From Devosia crocina (GTDB lineage Bacteria > Pseudomonadota > Alphaproteobacteria > Rhizobiales > Devosiaceae): a DNA stretch of 64,000 nucleotides. The position numbers were made by a program, and so were the translations under genes. The stretch spans positions 372,001-436,000 of the forward strand of contig NZ_FPCK01000003.1 in the NCBI RefSeq assembly GCF_900116545.1, written 5' to 3'. The notes under the pieces were generated by a model that was given only the letters and a program-made list of their open reading frames with translations, did no database searches and had not been told where the DNA came from. Below, in pieces: positions 26,151 to 36,411 of this stretch; the stretch's first letter is position 1; every line of letters starts with the position of its first letter.

Positions 26151-26831
26151 ATGCCAGGTCCTAAAAAAGTGAAGACGCTCACCCGCGCCGAGGCGGAAGC
26201 CATCTTCGAGCGCTTCCACGCCATCGAACCTGAACCCAAGGGCGAACTCGACTATGTCAACGCCTTCACCCTCCTTGTCGCCGTGGTTCTATCGGCCCAG
26301 GCCACCGATACCGGCGTCAACAAGGCGACGCGGGCGCTGTTCGAGCTTGCCCCGTCCCCCGCCGCCATGGTCGCGCTCGGGGTCGAGCGGATCACCGAAT
26401 TGATCCGCACCATCGGGCTCTATCGCGGCAAGGCTAAAAACGTCTTCGCGCTGTCCCAGATCCTGATCGAAACGCATAACGGGGAGGTGCCGGCCGAGCG
26501 TGAGGCACTCGAAGCCTTGCCGGGGGTCGGGCGAAAGACCGCCAATGTCGTGCTCAATATCTGGTTCAAGCAGCCCACCATCGCCGTGGACACCCATCTT
26601 TTCCGCGTCGGCAACCGCACCGGCCTAGCCCCCGGAGCCACCCCGCTGGCGGTCGAGCTGGCACTCACCAAACAGGTACCGGAGCGCTTCATGCTCCATG
26701 CCCACCATTGGTTGATCCTTCATGGCCGCTATATCTGCAAGGCCCGCAAGCCCGAATGCTGGCGCTGCCCGATTGCGGAATGGTGCCGGTACGAACCCAA
26801 GACACCGCTGCCAGGAAGGGGCCTCTCCTAG
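26151..26831 (+). CDS. nth: Endonuclease III
   Basis: DNA glycosylase/AP lyase for oxidised pyrimidines. From the ATG at 26151 the protein has 226 aa (MPGPKKVKTLTRAEAEAIFERF). The frame is open further upstream but overlaps DUF2244. The helix-hairpin-helix LPGVGRKTANVV (about residues 124-135) contains the catalytic Lys, and VDTHLFRV contains the catalytic Asp. The C-terminal [4Fe-4S] ligands follow C-x6-C-x2-C-x5-C (CKARKPECWRCPIAEWC). The 3' end overlaps the convergent DUF2214 gene by 4 bp. Confidence 0.97.
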   Translation: MPGPKKVKTLTRAEAEAIFERFHAIEPEPKGELDYVNAFTLLVAVVLSAQATDTGVNKATRALFELAPSPAAMVALGVERITELIRTIGLYRGKAKNVFALSQILIETHNGEVPAEREALEALPGVGRKTANVVLNIWFKQPTIAVDTHLFRVGNRTGLAPGATPLAVELALTKQVPERFMLHAHHWLILHGRYICKARKPECWRCPIAEWCRYEPKTPLPGRGLS

Positions 26832-27280
26832 CTCCCATAGCCGCGCGCCATGGCGGCAGCGAAGATCGGGATCAGCAGCAGCACGCCGGCTTGCAGATGG
26901 ATGAAGCGGCGGCTGGCGGCGATTTCCCCCGCTGGTGGCGCGAATTCCAACACCCCTTCCCCGGCCTTGACCCAGCGCCGGATGGCGATGGTCGGCTGGA
27001 TGGTCAGCAGACCCATGATGGCGAAAGCCCCCATCTTGCCCCAAAAGGCGTGATTGCCGAGATAATACATGGGATCGACGCCGCCAAAGATGACGCGCAG
27101 AATGCCGATGACGATGACGAGCCCGGCAACGCCACCATAGGCGGCATCGATACGGGCAAGCTGGCCGATGCGCGCTCCCGAAAGGCCAGTGCGCAACAGC
27201 GTGAATTCGGCGGCGAACAGCATCACCAGCGTAAAGACCGCCAGATGGTGCGCCGAGGCCAAAATCAGGTTCCAGTCCAT
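26828..27280 (-). CDS. DUF2214 family membrane protein
   Basis: Four-helix membrane protein, 150 aa from the ATG at 27280 (MDWNLILASAHHLAVFTLVMLFAAEF). An upstream start at 27316 would place the start in the tetR dyad. Motifs ASAHHLAVF, GKMGAFAIMGLLTIQPTIAIRRW and RFIHLQAGVLLLIPIFAAAMARG are typical of DUF2214. Function unknown. It is divergent from a tetR gene, and the 58 bp between them is filled by a long dyad, so TetR probably regulates it. Confidence 0.85.
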   Translation of the reverse strand: MDWNLILASAHHLAVFTLVMLFAAEFTLLRTGLSGARIGQLARIDAAYGGVAGLVIVIGILRVIFGGVDPMYYLGNHAFWGKMGAFAIMGLLTIQPTIAIRRWVKAGEGVLEFAPPAGEIAASRRFIHLQAGVLLLIPIFAAAMARGYGS

Positions 27281-27301
27281 ACTGCGCACCTCCGCGACAG
27301 T

Positions 27302-27346
27302 GTTGACGCTGCTCACATCTATTTCCTATATGTGAACAATGTCAAC
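27302..27346. promoter_or_regulatory. 45-bp dyad: probable TetR operator
   Basis: Two nested inverted repeats share the centre 27324: outer GTTGAC (27302-27307) with GTCAAC (27341-27346), and inner TCACAT (27313-27318) with ATGTGA (27330-27335). By eye, 17 of 22 base pairs match. The dyad spans the divergent start region and includes the tetR start codon (27339). Autoregulation and control of the DUF2214 gene are inferred. Confidence 0.68.
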
Positions 27347-27899
27347 TTACACCAACGCGCCCTATCACCACGGCAATCTGCGGCAGGCCCTCCTCGAAGC
27401 CGCGCTGATCATCCTCGAGAAAGAAGGGCAGAATGGGCTTGGACTGCGCGATCTTGCCCGCGCCGTCGGTGTATCGGCCGCCGCGCCCTACCGTCATTTC
27501 GACTCGCGCGCGGCGCTGCTCGAAGCTCTCGCTGTCACCGGCTTCCAGCGCTTTTCTGCAGCCATGGAGGCAGTAGCTTCAACCGAACCGGCCCAGCCCA
27601 TGGCCGCCATGGGCAAAACCTATGTGCTCTTCGCGCTCGATAATGCCAATCTGTTCCGGCTGATGTTCTCGCCCGAACTCAAGAGAGACAATCGCCCGGG
27701 CCTGCGCATGGCCGCGGATGCCGCCTTTGACACCCTGCGCCAGGCGGTGGGCGGCGACCAGCGTTCCGGCCGCATCAAGGCGCTCGCCGCCTGGGCCAAG
27801 GTGCATGGCCTTGCCATTCTTCTGCTGGACGGCCAGATCGCCCTGCGCGCCGGAGAAGACACCGAGGCGTTGATTGCGGAGATCATCGGGGGGTTGTGA
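27339..27899 (+). CDS. TetR/AcrR family transcriptional regulator
   Basis: A 186-aa regulator. The N-terminal HTH is HGNLRQALLEAALIILEKEGQNGLGLRDLARAVGVSAAAPYRHFDSRAALLEAL (about residues 11-64). The C-terminal domain (TYVLFALDNANLFRLMFSPELKRD onward) resembles the WHG/TetR_C_33 type. The start codon lies inside the 45-bp dyad. The adjacent divergent DUF2214 membrane gene is the obvious target. The ligand is unknown. A family-B repeat follows. Confidence 0.92.
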   Translation: MSTYTNAPYHHGNLRQALLEAALIILEKEGQNGLGLRDLARAVGVSAAAPYRHFDSRAALLEALAVTGFQRFSAAMEAVASTEPAQPMAAMGKTYVLFALDNANLFRLMFSPELKRDNRPGLRMAADAAFDTLRQAVGGDQRSGRIKALAAWAKVHGLAILLLDGQIALRAGEDTEALIAEIIGGL

Positions 27900-27914
27900 G
27901 TCAGGGCGGAAGTG

Positions 27915-28026
27915 ACCCCCACCTAGCCCCCTCCAGAAGGGGGAGGGATCTGCCGGTGGCTCACATATGTCGAGGCAAGAGCTGATCTGTCCCTCCCCCG
28001 TCTTGAGGGGTAGGCTAGGTGGGGGT
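27915..28026. repeat. Family-B palindromic repeat, copy 1
   Basis: The ends are perfect 14-bp inverted repeats ACCCCCACCTAGCC (27915-27928) and GGCTAGGTGGGGGT (28013-28026). Inner CCCCTCC...GGAGGG stems and a GGATCTGCCGGTGGC segment are shared, in opposite orientation, with the copy at 42979-43093. It fills the tetR to adenosine kinase gap. Confidence 0.8.
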
Positions 28027-28116
28027 CCTCGTCGCGCGCCAAATCCCGGAAACATTGCCCTCATGCAGCTCATGGGGTAAACCCGCCGCGGTTCTCCCTT
28101 TCCGGCCGGATTTCTC

Positions 28117-29118
28117 ATGACCCAGACCCGCTTCGACGTGCTGACGATAGGCAACGCCATTGTCGATATCATCGCACCCGTGGAGCCTGGATTCATCGAG
28201 CGCGAGGGCATGAAGGAAGGGATCATGCACCTGATCGACACCGATCGGGCTGAAGATCTTTACAGCAAGATGCCGCTTGGCCGGCAGCAGATTTCGGGCG
28301 GCTCGGCGGCCAATACGGCAGCTGGCGTTGCCTCGCTCGGCGGCCGTGCAGCCTTCATCGGCAAGGTGGCCGACGATCCCCTGGGCGATGTCTTCGCCGC
28401 CGATCTTGACGCCATCGGCGTGCACTACAACACCACCCGCCTCAAGAATGGCGCGCTCACCGCCCGCTCGATGATCTTTCTTTCGGAAGCCGAGCGCACC
28501 ATGAATACCTATCTCGGCGCCTGCCACGAACTGACCGAGCGCGACATCCATCCCGATGAAATCGGCAGCGCTGCCATCACCTATATGGAAGGCTTCCTGT
28601 GGGATCCGGTGGAAGCCAAGAAGGCTTTCGTCCTTGCCGCCCATTATGCCCACAAGCACGAGCGCGCCGCCGCCTTCACCCTGTCCGATCCCTTTTGCGT
28701 CGATCGCTATCGCGCCGAATTCCTCGATCTGATCCGCTCCAAAACCATCGACTATGTCTTTGCCAATGTGCACGAGCTGATGTCGCTTTATGAAACGCAG
28801 GATCTGGGCACCGCTGTCCGCGCCATTGCGCAGGATGCCGAATTGGCTGCCATCACCATGGGCGCCGAGGGTGCTATGGCGGTATACAATGGCGAAGTTG
28901 TCTCGGTTCCTGCCTTTCCCATAGACAAGGTCGTGGATGCCACCGGCGCCGGCGATCTGTTCGCCTCGGGTTTCCTCCTCGGCATGGCGCGTGGGCAAAC
29001 GCTCGAATCCGCCCTCAAGACCGGGTGCCTCGCAGCGTCGGAAGTGATTTCGCACATCGGAGCTCGCCCCCAGCTCGATCTCGCCGATCTGAGCAAAGAG
29101 CATGGCTTGGTCGGATGA
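28117..29118 (+). CDS. Adenosine kinase (PfkB family)
   Basis: Ribokinase-family sugar/nucleoside kinase of the adenosine kinase type common in Rhizobiales, 333 aa. The N-terminus is FDVLTIGNAIVDIIAPVEPGFI, followed by the Gly-rich QQISGGSAANTAAGVASLGGRAAFIGKVADDPLG. The anion-hole and catalytic base motif DATGAGDLFASGFLLG is near residue 272. Adenosine is the likely substrate by family; other nucleosides are possible. It stands alone on the plus strand after a family-B repeat. Confidence 0.88.
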   Translation: MTQTRFDVLTIGNAIVDIIAPVEPGFIEREGMKEGIMHLIDTDRAEDLYSKMPLGRQQISGGSAANTAAGVASLGGRAAFIGKVADDPLGDVFAADLDAIGVHYNTTRLKNGALTARSMIFLSEAERTMNTYLGACHELTERDIHPDEIGSAAITYMEGFLWDPVEAKKAFVLAAHYAHKHERAAAFTLSDPFCVDRYRAEFLDLIRSKTIDYVFANVHELMSLYETQDLGTAVRAIAQDAELAAITMGAEGAMAVYNGEVVSVPAFPIDKVVDATGAGDLFASGFLLGMARGQTLESALKTGCLAASEVISHIGARPQLDLADLSKEHGLVG

Positions 29119-29141
29119 ATCCGTTCAGGCGCGCTGATTGA

Positions 29142-29274
29142 GTAACCCTCACCCTGAAGCGCCTTGCACGGCAAAGCCTCGAAAGGCGAGGATGTGCCAC
29201 CATGTTCCGGTGCCACGTCCTCGTGTTTCAGGGGTCGGCTTCGCCCCCACCTCACGGTGAGGACCGCTGGTCTA
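29142..29274. repeat. Palindromic intergenic segment between convergent genes
   Basis: CCCTCACCCTGAAGCGCC opens the segment, a CGAGGATGTGCCAC / GTGCCACGTCCTCG stem (29188-29224, two mismatches) is central, and CACCTCACGGTGAGG closes it. It lies between convergent adenosine kinase and isomerase genes and could also terminate transcription. Confidence 0.5.
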
Positions 29275-29292
29275 GCGAGCCAGGCGTGGATT

Positions 29293-30057
29293 TTAGCCCA
29301 GTGTTTCCCGCATCTGAGCCAAGGCGTCCACCGTTGATCCCGTCGGGCGGAACTCGAGCCCGACGTATCCATCATATCCCTGTTCCTGCAGCCATCTGAG
29401 CGGCCGGATCAGATCAAGTCCGCCGCTGCCCGGCTGATTGCGGCCGGGATGATCGGCCAAATGCACATGGGCAATATGCCGGGCGCGATCCCCGATCACC
29501 TCTTCGGGCACTTCGCCCATCACCATCGAATGGTAGAGATCATAGGTCAGCCCGATTTCCGGTCGGTCGACCGCATCCATGATATCGAGTGCTTCACGCG
29601 TGCTGGTCAGATAATAGCCGGGATGGTCCACGCGATCGTTGAGCGGTTCGAGCCCGAGCCTGATGCCGGAGCCTTGGAGGATATCAGCCGAGCGGCTCAT
29701 GGCGCGCGTCAGTGCCGCACGCTGCTGTTCCCGCCCCACGCCCGCCAGCAGCGGTCCTGATTGGCAGATCAGCACCTTGGCCCCGAGCGCCTTGGCGACG
29801 TCCCGGCTCTTTTCCAGCCCGGCAAGAAACCGGTCATGATCGCTTTCGCGTGTCAGCTCGGCAAAGGGCTCCGCCACGATCCCGGCCAGCGGCAGCCCGG
29901 TTTCGCCCAATGCCGTCCTGATGGTGTCGAGATCCTTGCTCGACCAGAGCCAGAATTCGACGGCGTCTAGCCCGGCGGCTTTTGCAAGGCGAATGCGCTG
30001 GGCCGGATCGTCGGTTTCCGGCACGAAGAGCATGTCGATACAGGCTGAAAACCGCAT
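29293..30057 (-). CDS. Hydroxypyruvate isomerase-like / xylose isomerase-type TIM barrel protein
   Basis: A 254-aa AP endonuclease 2/xylose isomerase-type TIM barrel. The start [36 protein letters not shown] resembles Hyi. Metal-ligand-type residues are visible in LGLEPLND (Glu), LTYDLYHSMVMG (Asp, His), HVHLADHPGRNQPGSGGLD and YVGLEFRP (Glu). Its start overlaps the pyrF stop by one base. Reaction is assigned by family only; a related sugar epimerase is possible. Confidence 0.82.
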   Translation of the reverse strand: MRFSACIDMLFVPETDDPAQRIRLAKAAGLDAVEFWLWSSKDLDTIRTALGETGLPLAGIVAEPFAELTRESDHDRFLAGLEKSRDVAKALGAKVLICQSGPLLAGVGREQQRAALTRAMSRSADILQGSGIRLGLEPLNDRVDHPGYYLTSTREALDIMDAVDRPEIGLTYDLYHSMVMGEVPEEVIGDRARHIAHVHLADHPGRNQPGSGGLDLIRPLRWLQEQGYDGYVGLEFRPTGSTVDALAQMRETLG

Positions 30058-30758
30058 CAGGCGAGCCGCGTGCCGGTGCCGGCCATTTCGGCCAGAATGG
30101 CCCGCGCAGCGGCCTGCGGATCGGGCGCTTCCACAATGGGCCGGGCTATGACCAGATGGGTGGCGCCGACGGCCAAAGCCTCGGCGGGGGTCATCACCCG
30201 CTTCTGGTCGCCGCTGGCGCTGCCCGCCGGACGAATGCCGGGAGTCACGATTGCCATCTTGGGACCAAGAATCGTTCGCACCATTTCCGCTTCATGGCTC
30301 GATGCGATAATGCCGCCGATCCCCTCCTCGCGCGCCTGCTGCGCCCGCAACGCCACAAGCCCTGCCGTGTCCCGCTCATAGCCGGCGTCTCGCACATCGG
30401 CATCATCCATCGAAGTCAGCACCGTTACCCCCAAAACGCAGAGTTCCGATCCCGCGGCCGCCTTTGCGGCAGCTCGCATGCATTTGGGATAGGCGTGGAC
30501 GGTGAGCATCGCTGCGCCGGTTTCGGCAATGGCAGCAACGCCCTTCTCGACCGTGTTGTCGATATCGAGCAGCTTTAGATCGAAGAACACCTTCTTGCCC
30601 GCCGCAATCAGCGCCTTGCCCAAGGCAAAGCCGTCGGCGCCATAAAAGCACTGATAGCCGATCTTGTAGTGGGACACCGCATCGCCGAGCGCCGACACGA
30701 TCTCTTCGGCTCGGGCCCGCGTCGACACATCGAGTCCCACGATCAACTGGCCGGCCAT
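30057..30758 (-). CDS. pyrF: Orotidine 5'-phosphate decarboxylase
   Basis: Final step of UMP synthesis. The 233-aa barrel begins [20 protein letters not shown]. The catalytic [11 protein letters not shown] (Lys-Asp pair, about residues 60-70) and the phosphate-binding [25 protein letters not shown] near residue 173 are present. The stop overlaps the start of the Hyi-like gene by one base. The upstream 155 bp to the MarR gene holds the divergent promoter region. Confidence 0.97.
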   Translation of the reverse strand: MAGQLIVGLDVSTRARAEEIVSALGDAVSHYKIGYQCFYGADGFALGKALIAAGKKVFFDLKLLDIDNTVEKGVAAIAETGAAMLTVHAYPKCMRAAAKAAAGSELCVLGVTVLTSMDDADVRDAGYERDTAGLVALRAQQAREEGIGGIIASSHEAEMVRTILGPKMAIVTPGIRPAGSASGDQKRVMTPAEALAVGATHLVIARPIVEAPDPQAAARAILAEMAGTGTRLA

Positions 30759-30913
30759 GGCAATTTCCTTTCGATGCTGGTTCCTTGCTGGGTCGCATAT
30801 CGGGAGAGGCCGGGCAAGGCCGTTTTCCCTGTCCTATGATGCCATAGCAGCTTGCGCCCGTTCTGCTATGGCGGCATAAGACCCTGAAATTCTCCTTGCA
30901 CGCCAGTATCCTT

Positions 30914-31348
30914 ATGCAGCAACAGGCCCTTTCAACTCTTGTCGCCTGGATGCGGCTCGATTCCGCAATTTCCGCCTTTCACCTGCGACTCAAGCAGCAG
31001 CACGGCATCACTGGATTGCAACTGGCCGTGCTCCATACGCTGGCCGAGCGCCCGCACATGGCCCTCGCCGCCCTGCGCAAGGGGCTCGACATGCATGCCG
31101 CAACCCTGGGTCAATCGATCGACGAACTGCGCCGCCTCGAGCTTTGCATCGTGCGCACCGATCCGCGCGATCGCCGGGCCAGGCTCGTCGCGATCACGCA
31201 AAAAGGTCTCGACCTCGTTGCTGAAGTCCCCCTTGCCGGCCCCAACCGGCTGCGCCAGCTGGAAACCGACCCGGCCCGCCTCGACCGCCTCACCGAGGCC
31301 CTCGCCGATGCCCTTGAGCTTTTCGCGCTGGCCGAGAAGAAAAGCTAG
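30914..31348 (+). CDS. MarR-type winged-helix regulator
   Basis: A predicted MarR-like regulator, 144 aa from the ATG at 30914 (MQQQALSTLVAWMRLDSAISAFHLRLKQQHGITGLQLAVLHTLAERP). A TTG at 30896 would add six residues; neither has a strong Shine-Dalgarno. The winged helix covers about residues 30-100 with the wing DPRDRRARLVAITQKG. Length and arrangement fit the family. It is divergent from pyrF, and its targets are unknown. Confidence 0.82.
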   Translation: MQQQALSTLVAWMRLDSAISAFHLRLKQQHGITGLQLAVLHTLAERPHMALAALRKGLDMHAATLGQSIDELRRLELCIVRTDPRDRRARLVAITQKGLDLVAEVPLAGPNRLRQLETDPARLDRLTEALADALELFALAEKKS

Positions 31349-31385
31349 GCTATCCTTGCTGCGCTTCTTGTTCTCGGCGCTCCGG

Positions 31386-32015
31386 TCAGCCGGAATCAAC
31401 AACCCTCTTCAGGCCCCACCACCGATCCGGAACATCCTCCATCGCCATCCAATCGCTTCGGAGTTGCCTTGTTTCCGGATCAAACAAAAACCCGTTGCCA
31501 CCGCCCTGGTGTCCAAACCGGTTCTGGTCCTCGCTGCGGGCGATCGCGCGCTGACCGAAATGGCATTTAAGCAGCGTGCCCACCGCGCCGTGCCCACAAA
31601 AGATCACCGGAAAATCCGGGGGCACGCTCTGTAGCGCAGTCAGCACCGTGCCGACGATGCGCCTCTGAGCATCGGCTGCCTTTTCCCAGCCATCGATGCT
31701 GCAATCGGGTTCGGCAAAAAAGCGGTCTGCGGTTATCTCGAAAAGGGCGGAAGGAAGAAAGCCGGTGGCGCTTCTGTCGTTCTCACCCATCAGGTGATCG
31801 GGCATGACCGGCGTGCCCGCCTTGGCCGCAAGCAGTTCGGCCAGCTCCAGCGCCTTGGTTTCCCGGCTCGAAAAGATCAGCGTGCCCGGCGGCACGATAT
31901 ACCGATCGGCAAAGGCTTCGGCCCGCGCCCGCCCCTCGGGGGAAAGGCTCCAGAGCGGAATGGGAACGGCGGGGTCAATCCGGACCTGCGGGTGGGTCAG
32001 ATAGAGCGCCGCCAT
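31386..32015 (-). CDS. Histidine phosphatase superfamily protein, altered RHG motif
   Basis: A 209-aa phosphoglycerate-mutase-like protein. The usual N-terminal LxRHGxT is replaced by ALYLTHPQV: the phosphate-accepting His position is retained, but Arg and Gly are not. The second conserved His is in VIFCGHGAVGTLL near residue 145, and IFSSRETKALELAELLAA supplies an Arg/Glu pair. Divergent forms of this kind occur in Rhizobiales. Catalysis is uncertain. It is 2 bp downstream of the FMN reductase gene on the same strand. Confidence 0.75.
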   Translation of the reverse strand: MAALYLTHPQVRIDPAVPIPLWSLSPEGRARAEAFADRYIVPPGTLIFSSRETKALELAELLAAKAGTPVMPDHLMGENDRSATGFLPSALFEITADRFFAEPDCSIDGWEKAADAQRRIVGTVLTALQSVPPDFPVIFCGHGAVGTLLKCHFGQRAIARSEDQNRFGHQGGGNGFLFDPETRQLRSDWMAMEDVPDRWWGLKRVVDSG

Positions 32016-32017
32016 CT

Positions 32018-32563
32018 CTACCCTCGCGAAAACTGGGTCAGTTCGGTGACCATCTGCTCGACCTTGCGGCGGATAGCCGGCTCCGTGGGGTCGCCATGCT
32101 CGTCGAAAGCCGCTTCCGCCGGTCCGATCCCCAAAAGCGTCGGCACCACCAATGTGCCCACCTTGGTCAGCGATTCGCGCAGGTGGCTGAGGCCCCAGAT
32201 CGTCCCATATTTGCCCGAGCTCACCCCGCCGACACCGAAGACGGCGTGACGGAAGGGGCTCGGCTTTTGCCGGCTGAGCCAGGTGATGGTGTTGACCAGA
32301 AGCGGGCTCAGCCCGCCATTATATTCGGGCGAAGCGATGAAAACGATATCGTGGCTGCCCCAGAGTTCGGCCAGGTCGGCCGCCGCATCCGGCACCGCGT
32401 CCTTTTCCAGATCTTCATTGAAGATCGGCATGGGAAACTCACCAAGTTCGAGATCGGTTACGCTGACCCCCGCCTCGCGCAGCGCGCGCCCCACATGGTG
32501 CTGCAGCACGCGATTATACGAGCCCTTGCGGATCGATCCGGACAAGGTAAGTGCCGTCTTCAT
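32018..32563 (-). CDS. NAD(P)H-dependent FMN reductase family protein
   Basis: Flavodoxin-like NADPH-dependent FMN reductase/quinone reductase, 181 aa. The FMN phosphate loop is LSGSIRKGSYNRVL (residues 7-20). The family motif SPEYNGGLSPLLVNTITWLSR is near residue 79, followed by VFGVGGVSSGKYG. The physiological substrate (FMN, quinone or metal ion) cannot be told. It forms a tight pair with the histidine-phosphatase-like gene. Confidence 0.9.
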   Translation of the reverse strand: MKTALTLSGSIRKGSYNRVLQHHVGRALREAGVSVTDLELGEFPMPIFNEDLEKDAVPDAAADLAELWGSHDIVFIASPEYNGGLSPLLVNTITWLSRQKPSPFRHAVFGVGGVSSGKYGTIWGLSHLRESLTKVGTLVVPTLLGIGPAEAAFDEHGDPTEPAIRRKVEQMVTELTQFSRG

Positions 32564-32628
32564 GGTGTCCCCGAAATCATCTCAACCGTGTCGAGACTGG
32601 CCCGGCTCTCTCATGGGGGCAAGCGAAT

Positions 32629-33762
32629 TTACGCTTCGAACATCTTCTTGAGCTTGTCGAAGAACCCGCCCGATTGCGGGCTTGTGTCCTGCGTTTCGAG
32701 TTCGGCGAACTCTTCAAGCAATTCGCGCTGGCGACGCGACAGGTTCTGCGGCGTCTCGATATCGAGCTGCACATAGAGGTCGCCGATATCTTTGCTGCGC
32801 AGCACCGGCATGCCCTTGCCCTTGAGGCGCACGCGCTGCCCCGGCTGGGTGCCCGCCGGCACCTTCACCTTGGCCCGCGCATTATCGAGCGTCGGTACCT
32901 CGAATTCGCCGCCCAGGGCCGCCGTCGTCATCGAAATGGGCACGCGCGCATAAAGATCGGCGCCATCGCGCTGGAACAGGTCATGGGGCTTGACCGAGAT
33001 GAAGATGTAGAGATCGCCCGGCGGTCCGCCCCGCACGCCTGCTTCGCCTTCATTGGCGAGCCGGATGCGCGTGCCGTCCTCTATCCCGCGCGGGATATCG
33101 ACCGAAAGCTTGCGGTTCTGCTGCCGCCGGCCCTGGCCGCCGCAATCGGTGCACGGCTGGTCCATCATCTGTCCGCGGCCCTGACACACGGGGCAGGTAC
33201 GCTCGATGGTGAAAAAGCCCTGCGCCGCCCGCACCTTGCCATGACCGTTGCACTGCCGGCAGGTATGCGTGCCCGTGCCCGGCTTGGCGCCCGACCCTTC
33301 GCAAGTGTCGCAGCCCACCAGCGTTGGCACGTCTATCTCGACCGTACGGCCTTCAAAGCTTTCCTCAAGCGCGATCTCGAGATTATAGCGCAGGTCCGAT
33401 CCGCGCAGTTTCGAGGCTCCGCCGCCGCCACGACGCCCGCCCCCGCCCATGAAGTCCCCGAAAATGTCCTCGAAGATGTCGGACATGGACGAGGAAAATT
33501 CTGGGCCAAAGCCATGGCCGCCGCGTCCGCCGCCATTTTCGAAAGCGGCGTGGCCAAACCGGTCATAGGCCGCGCGCTTCTGCGCGTCCTTGAGCGTGTC
33601 ATAGGCCTCGTTGATTTCCTTGAACTTGTTTTCCGCTTCCGCGTTACCGGGATTGCGGTCGGGATGGAATTGCATGGCGAGCTTGCGATAGGCGCTTTTC
33701 AGCGCCGCTTCGTCGGCGCCCTTCTGGCAGCCGAGCACTTCGTAGAAATCGCGTTTGGCCAA
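32629..33762 (-). CDS. dnaJ: DnaJ, Hsp40 co-chaperone
   Basis: Stimulates DnaK ATPase and delivers clients. I start it at a TTG at 33762 (377 aa, the standard DnaJ length), preceded by GGAGAAG about 7 bases upstream. The open frame to 33885 adds a 41-residue tail without J-domain resemblance. The J domain holds HPD in [11 protein letters not shown] near residue 33. A Gly-rich linker follows, then four CxxCxGxG zinc motifs ([32 protein letters not shown]). It is downstream of dnaK on the same strand, but a 516 bp gap separates them. Confidence 0.97.
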   Translation of the reverse strand: MAKRDFYEVLGCQKGADEAALKSAYRKLAMQFHPDRNPGNAEAENKFKEINEAYDTLKDAQKRAAYDRFGHAAFENGGGRGGHGFGPEFSSSMSDIFEDIFGDFMGGGGRRGGGGASKLRGSDLRYNLEIALEESFEGRTVEIDVPTLVGCDTCEGSGAKPGTGTHTCRQCNGHGKVRAAQGFFTIERTCPVCQGRGQMMDQPCTDCGGQGRRQQNRKLSVDIPRGIEDGTRIRLANEGEAGVRGGPPGDLYIFISVKPHDLFQRDGADLYARVPISMTTAALGGEFEVPTLDNARAKVKVPAGTQPGQRVRLKGKGMPVLRSKDIGDLYVQLDIETPQNLSRRQRELLEEFAELETQDTSPQSGGFFDKLKKMFEA

Positions 33763-33932
33763 AAATCTTCTCCAAAACGGCAGGTCGCGTTTTCCCGCGC
33801 CCCGCTTGCATTCATGTTCCGCCCCTAAATGGCAATCGACCCCACGACCCGCAAGGGGTCTGGGGCCGGCAAGCTGCGAAACCACGTCACGGCTGCTTTA
33901 GCAAGAGTGCGGCCACGGGGCAATGTTGGGGA

Positions 33933-33948
33933 GGATTCACGTGGAACA
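33933..33948. other. parS-like site 8 (dnaK-dnaJ gap)
   Basis: GGATTCACGTGGAACA matches parS at 13 of 16 positions. It is in non-coding DNA about 170 bp upstream of the dnaJ start. Confidence 0.5.
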
Positions 33949-34057
33949 CTTCGAACCGGCCGCAAGGCAAATCCGGTCCAGTGGACGGGATTTAGGTGAG
34001 AAGGCCATGAGAGCTAAGCTCGAATGGCACGAAGCCGCCTCACGCTCGTCTCTCTTC

Positions 34058-34206
34058 CCTTCTCCCCTTGCGGGAGAAGGTGCCCGAAGGGCAGATGAGG
34101 GGTAAGGGAATGTACGACTCGCTTCCCTGCGGAGAACAGAGACCCCTCACCCTGGAAATCTGCTGAACGCAGATTTTCTGCCCCTCTCCCGGGGCGAGGG
34201 AACCCG
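34058..34206. repeat. Family-A palindromic repeat (dnaK-dnaJ gap)
   Basis: CTTCTCCCCTTGCGGGAGAAG with GATGAGGGG forms one half, and CCCCTCACCCTGG with CCCCTCTCCCGGGGCGAGGG the other. The 33763-34278 gap holds only this repeat, parS-like site 8 and the dnaK terminator; a 60-codon plus-strand frame at 33923 reads into the repeat and is not credible as a gene. Confidence 0.7.
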
Positions 34207-34228
34207 AGCAACGCGTCCACCCCCCAAA

Positions 34229-34260
34229 ACAAAAGAGCCCGGTGCTTCCACCGGGCCCTC
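34229..34260 (-). terminator. Intrinsic terminator of dnaK
   Basis: On the minus strand GAGGGCCCGGTG, a short loop and CACCGGGCTC form a strong stem followed by TTTTGTTTTGG. It starts 18 bp after the dnaK stop. It suggests that dnaJ has its own promoter or relies on read-through. Confidence 0.88.
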
Positions 34261-34278
34261 TTCACTCCGTGACAAAAA

Positions 34279-36183
<1,905 letters not shown>

Positions 36184-36303
36184 AAAACTAGCCTCTCTTC
36201 ACAGCGAACCCTTTGGTGAAGCCCTTTTTGCAAAGCAGCTTCTCTGCCCCAAAGGGGCCGGGTCCCTCGTAGGTTGATTTGCCCCGTCGCCGGGGCCTCG
36301 GGG

Positions 36304-36336
36304 GCTATATAGGGGGGGGCGGGGAGGGCTTCAAGC
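36304..36336 (-). promoter_or_regulatory. RpoH (sigma-32) type promoter of dnaK
   Basis: Read on the minus strand, a CTTGAAG -35 element (36329-36335) is followed, after a C-rich spacer, by CCCCTATATA (about 36305-36315). Alphaproteobacterial RpoH promoters use CTTGAA and a C-rich -10 with AT. No CIRCE inverted repeat is present between this point and dnaK. The start of transcription is inferred. Confidence 0.7.
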
Positions 36337-36411
36337 GCGCCAAAGGCTGAAAAGAACTTGTGCCGGGAAAGAAAGGGGGCTGCCCCCGGAAAGGGCAGCG
36401 CCCGCGCCTTG

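Noticed and set aside
33923..34105. 60-codon plus-strand ORF between dnaJ and dnaK
   Set aside because: It runs into the family-A repeat and has no ribosome-binding site or family similarity.
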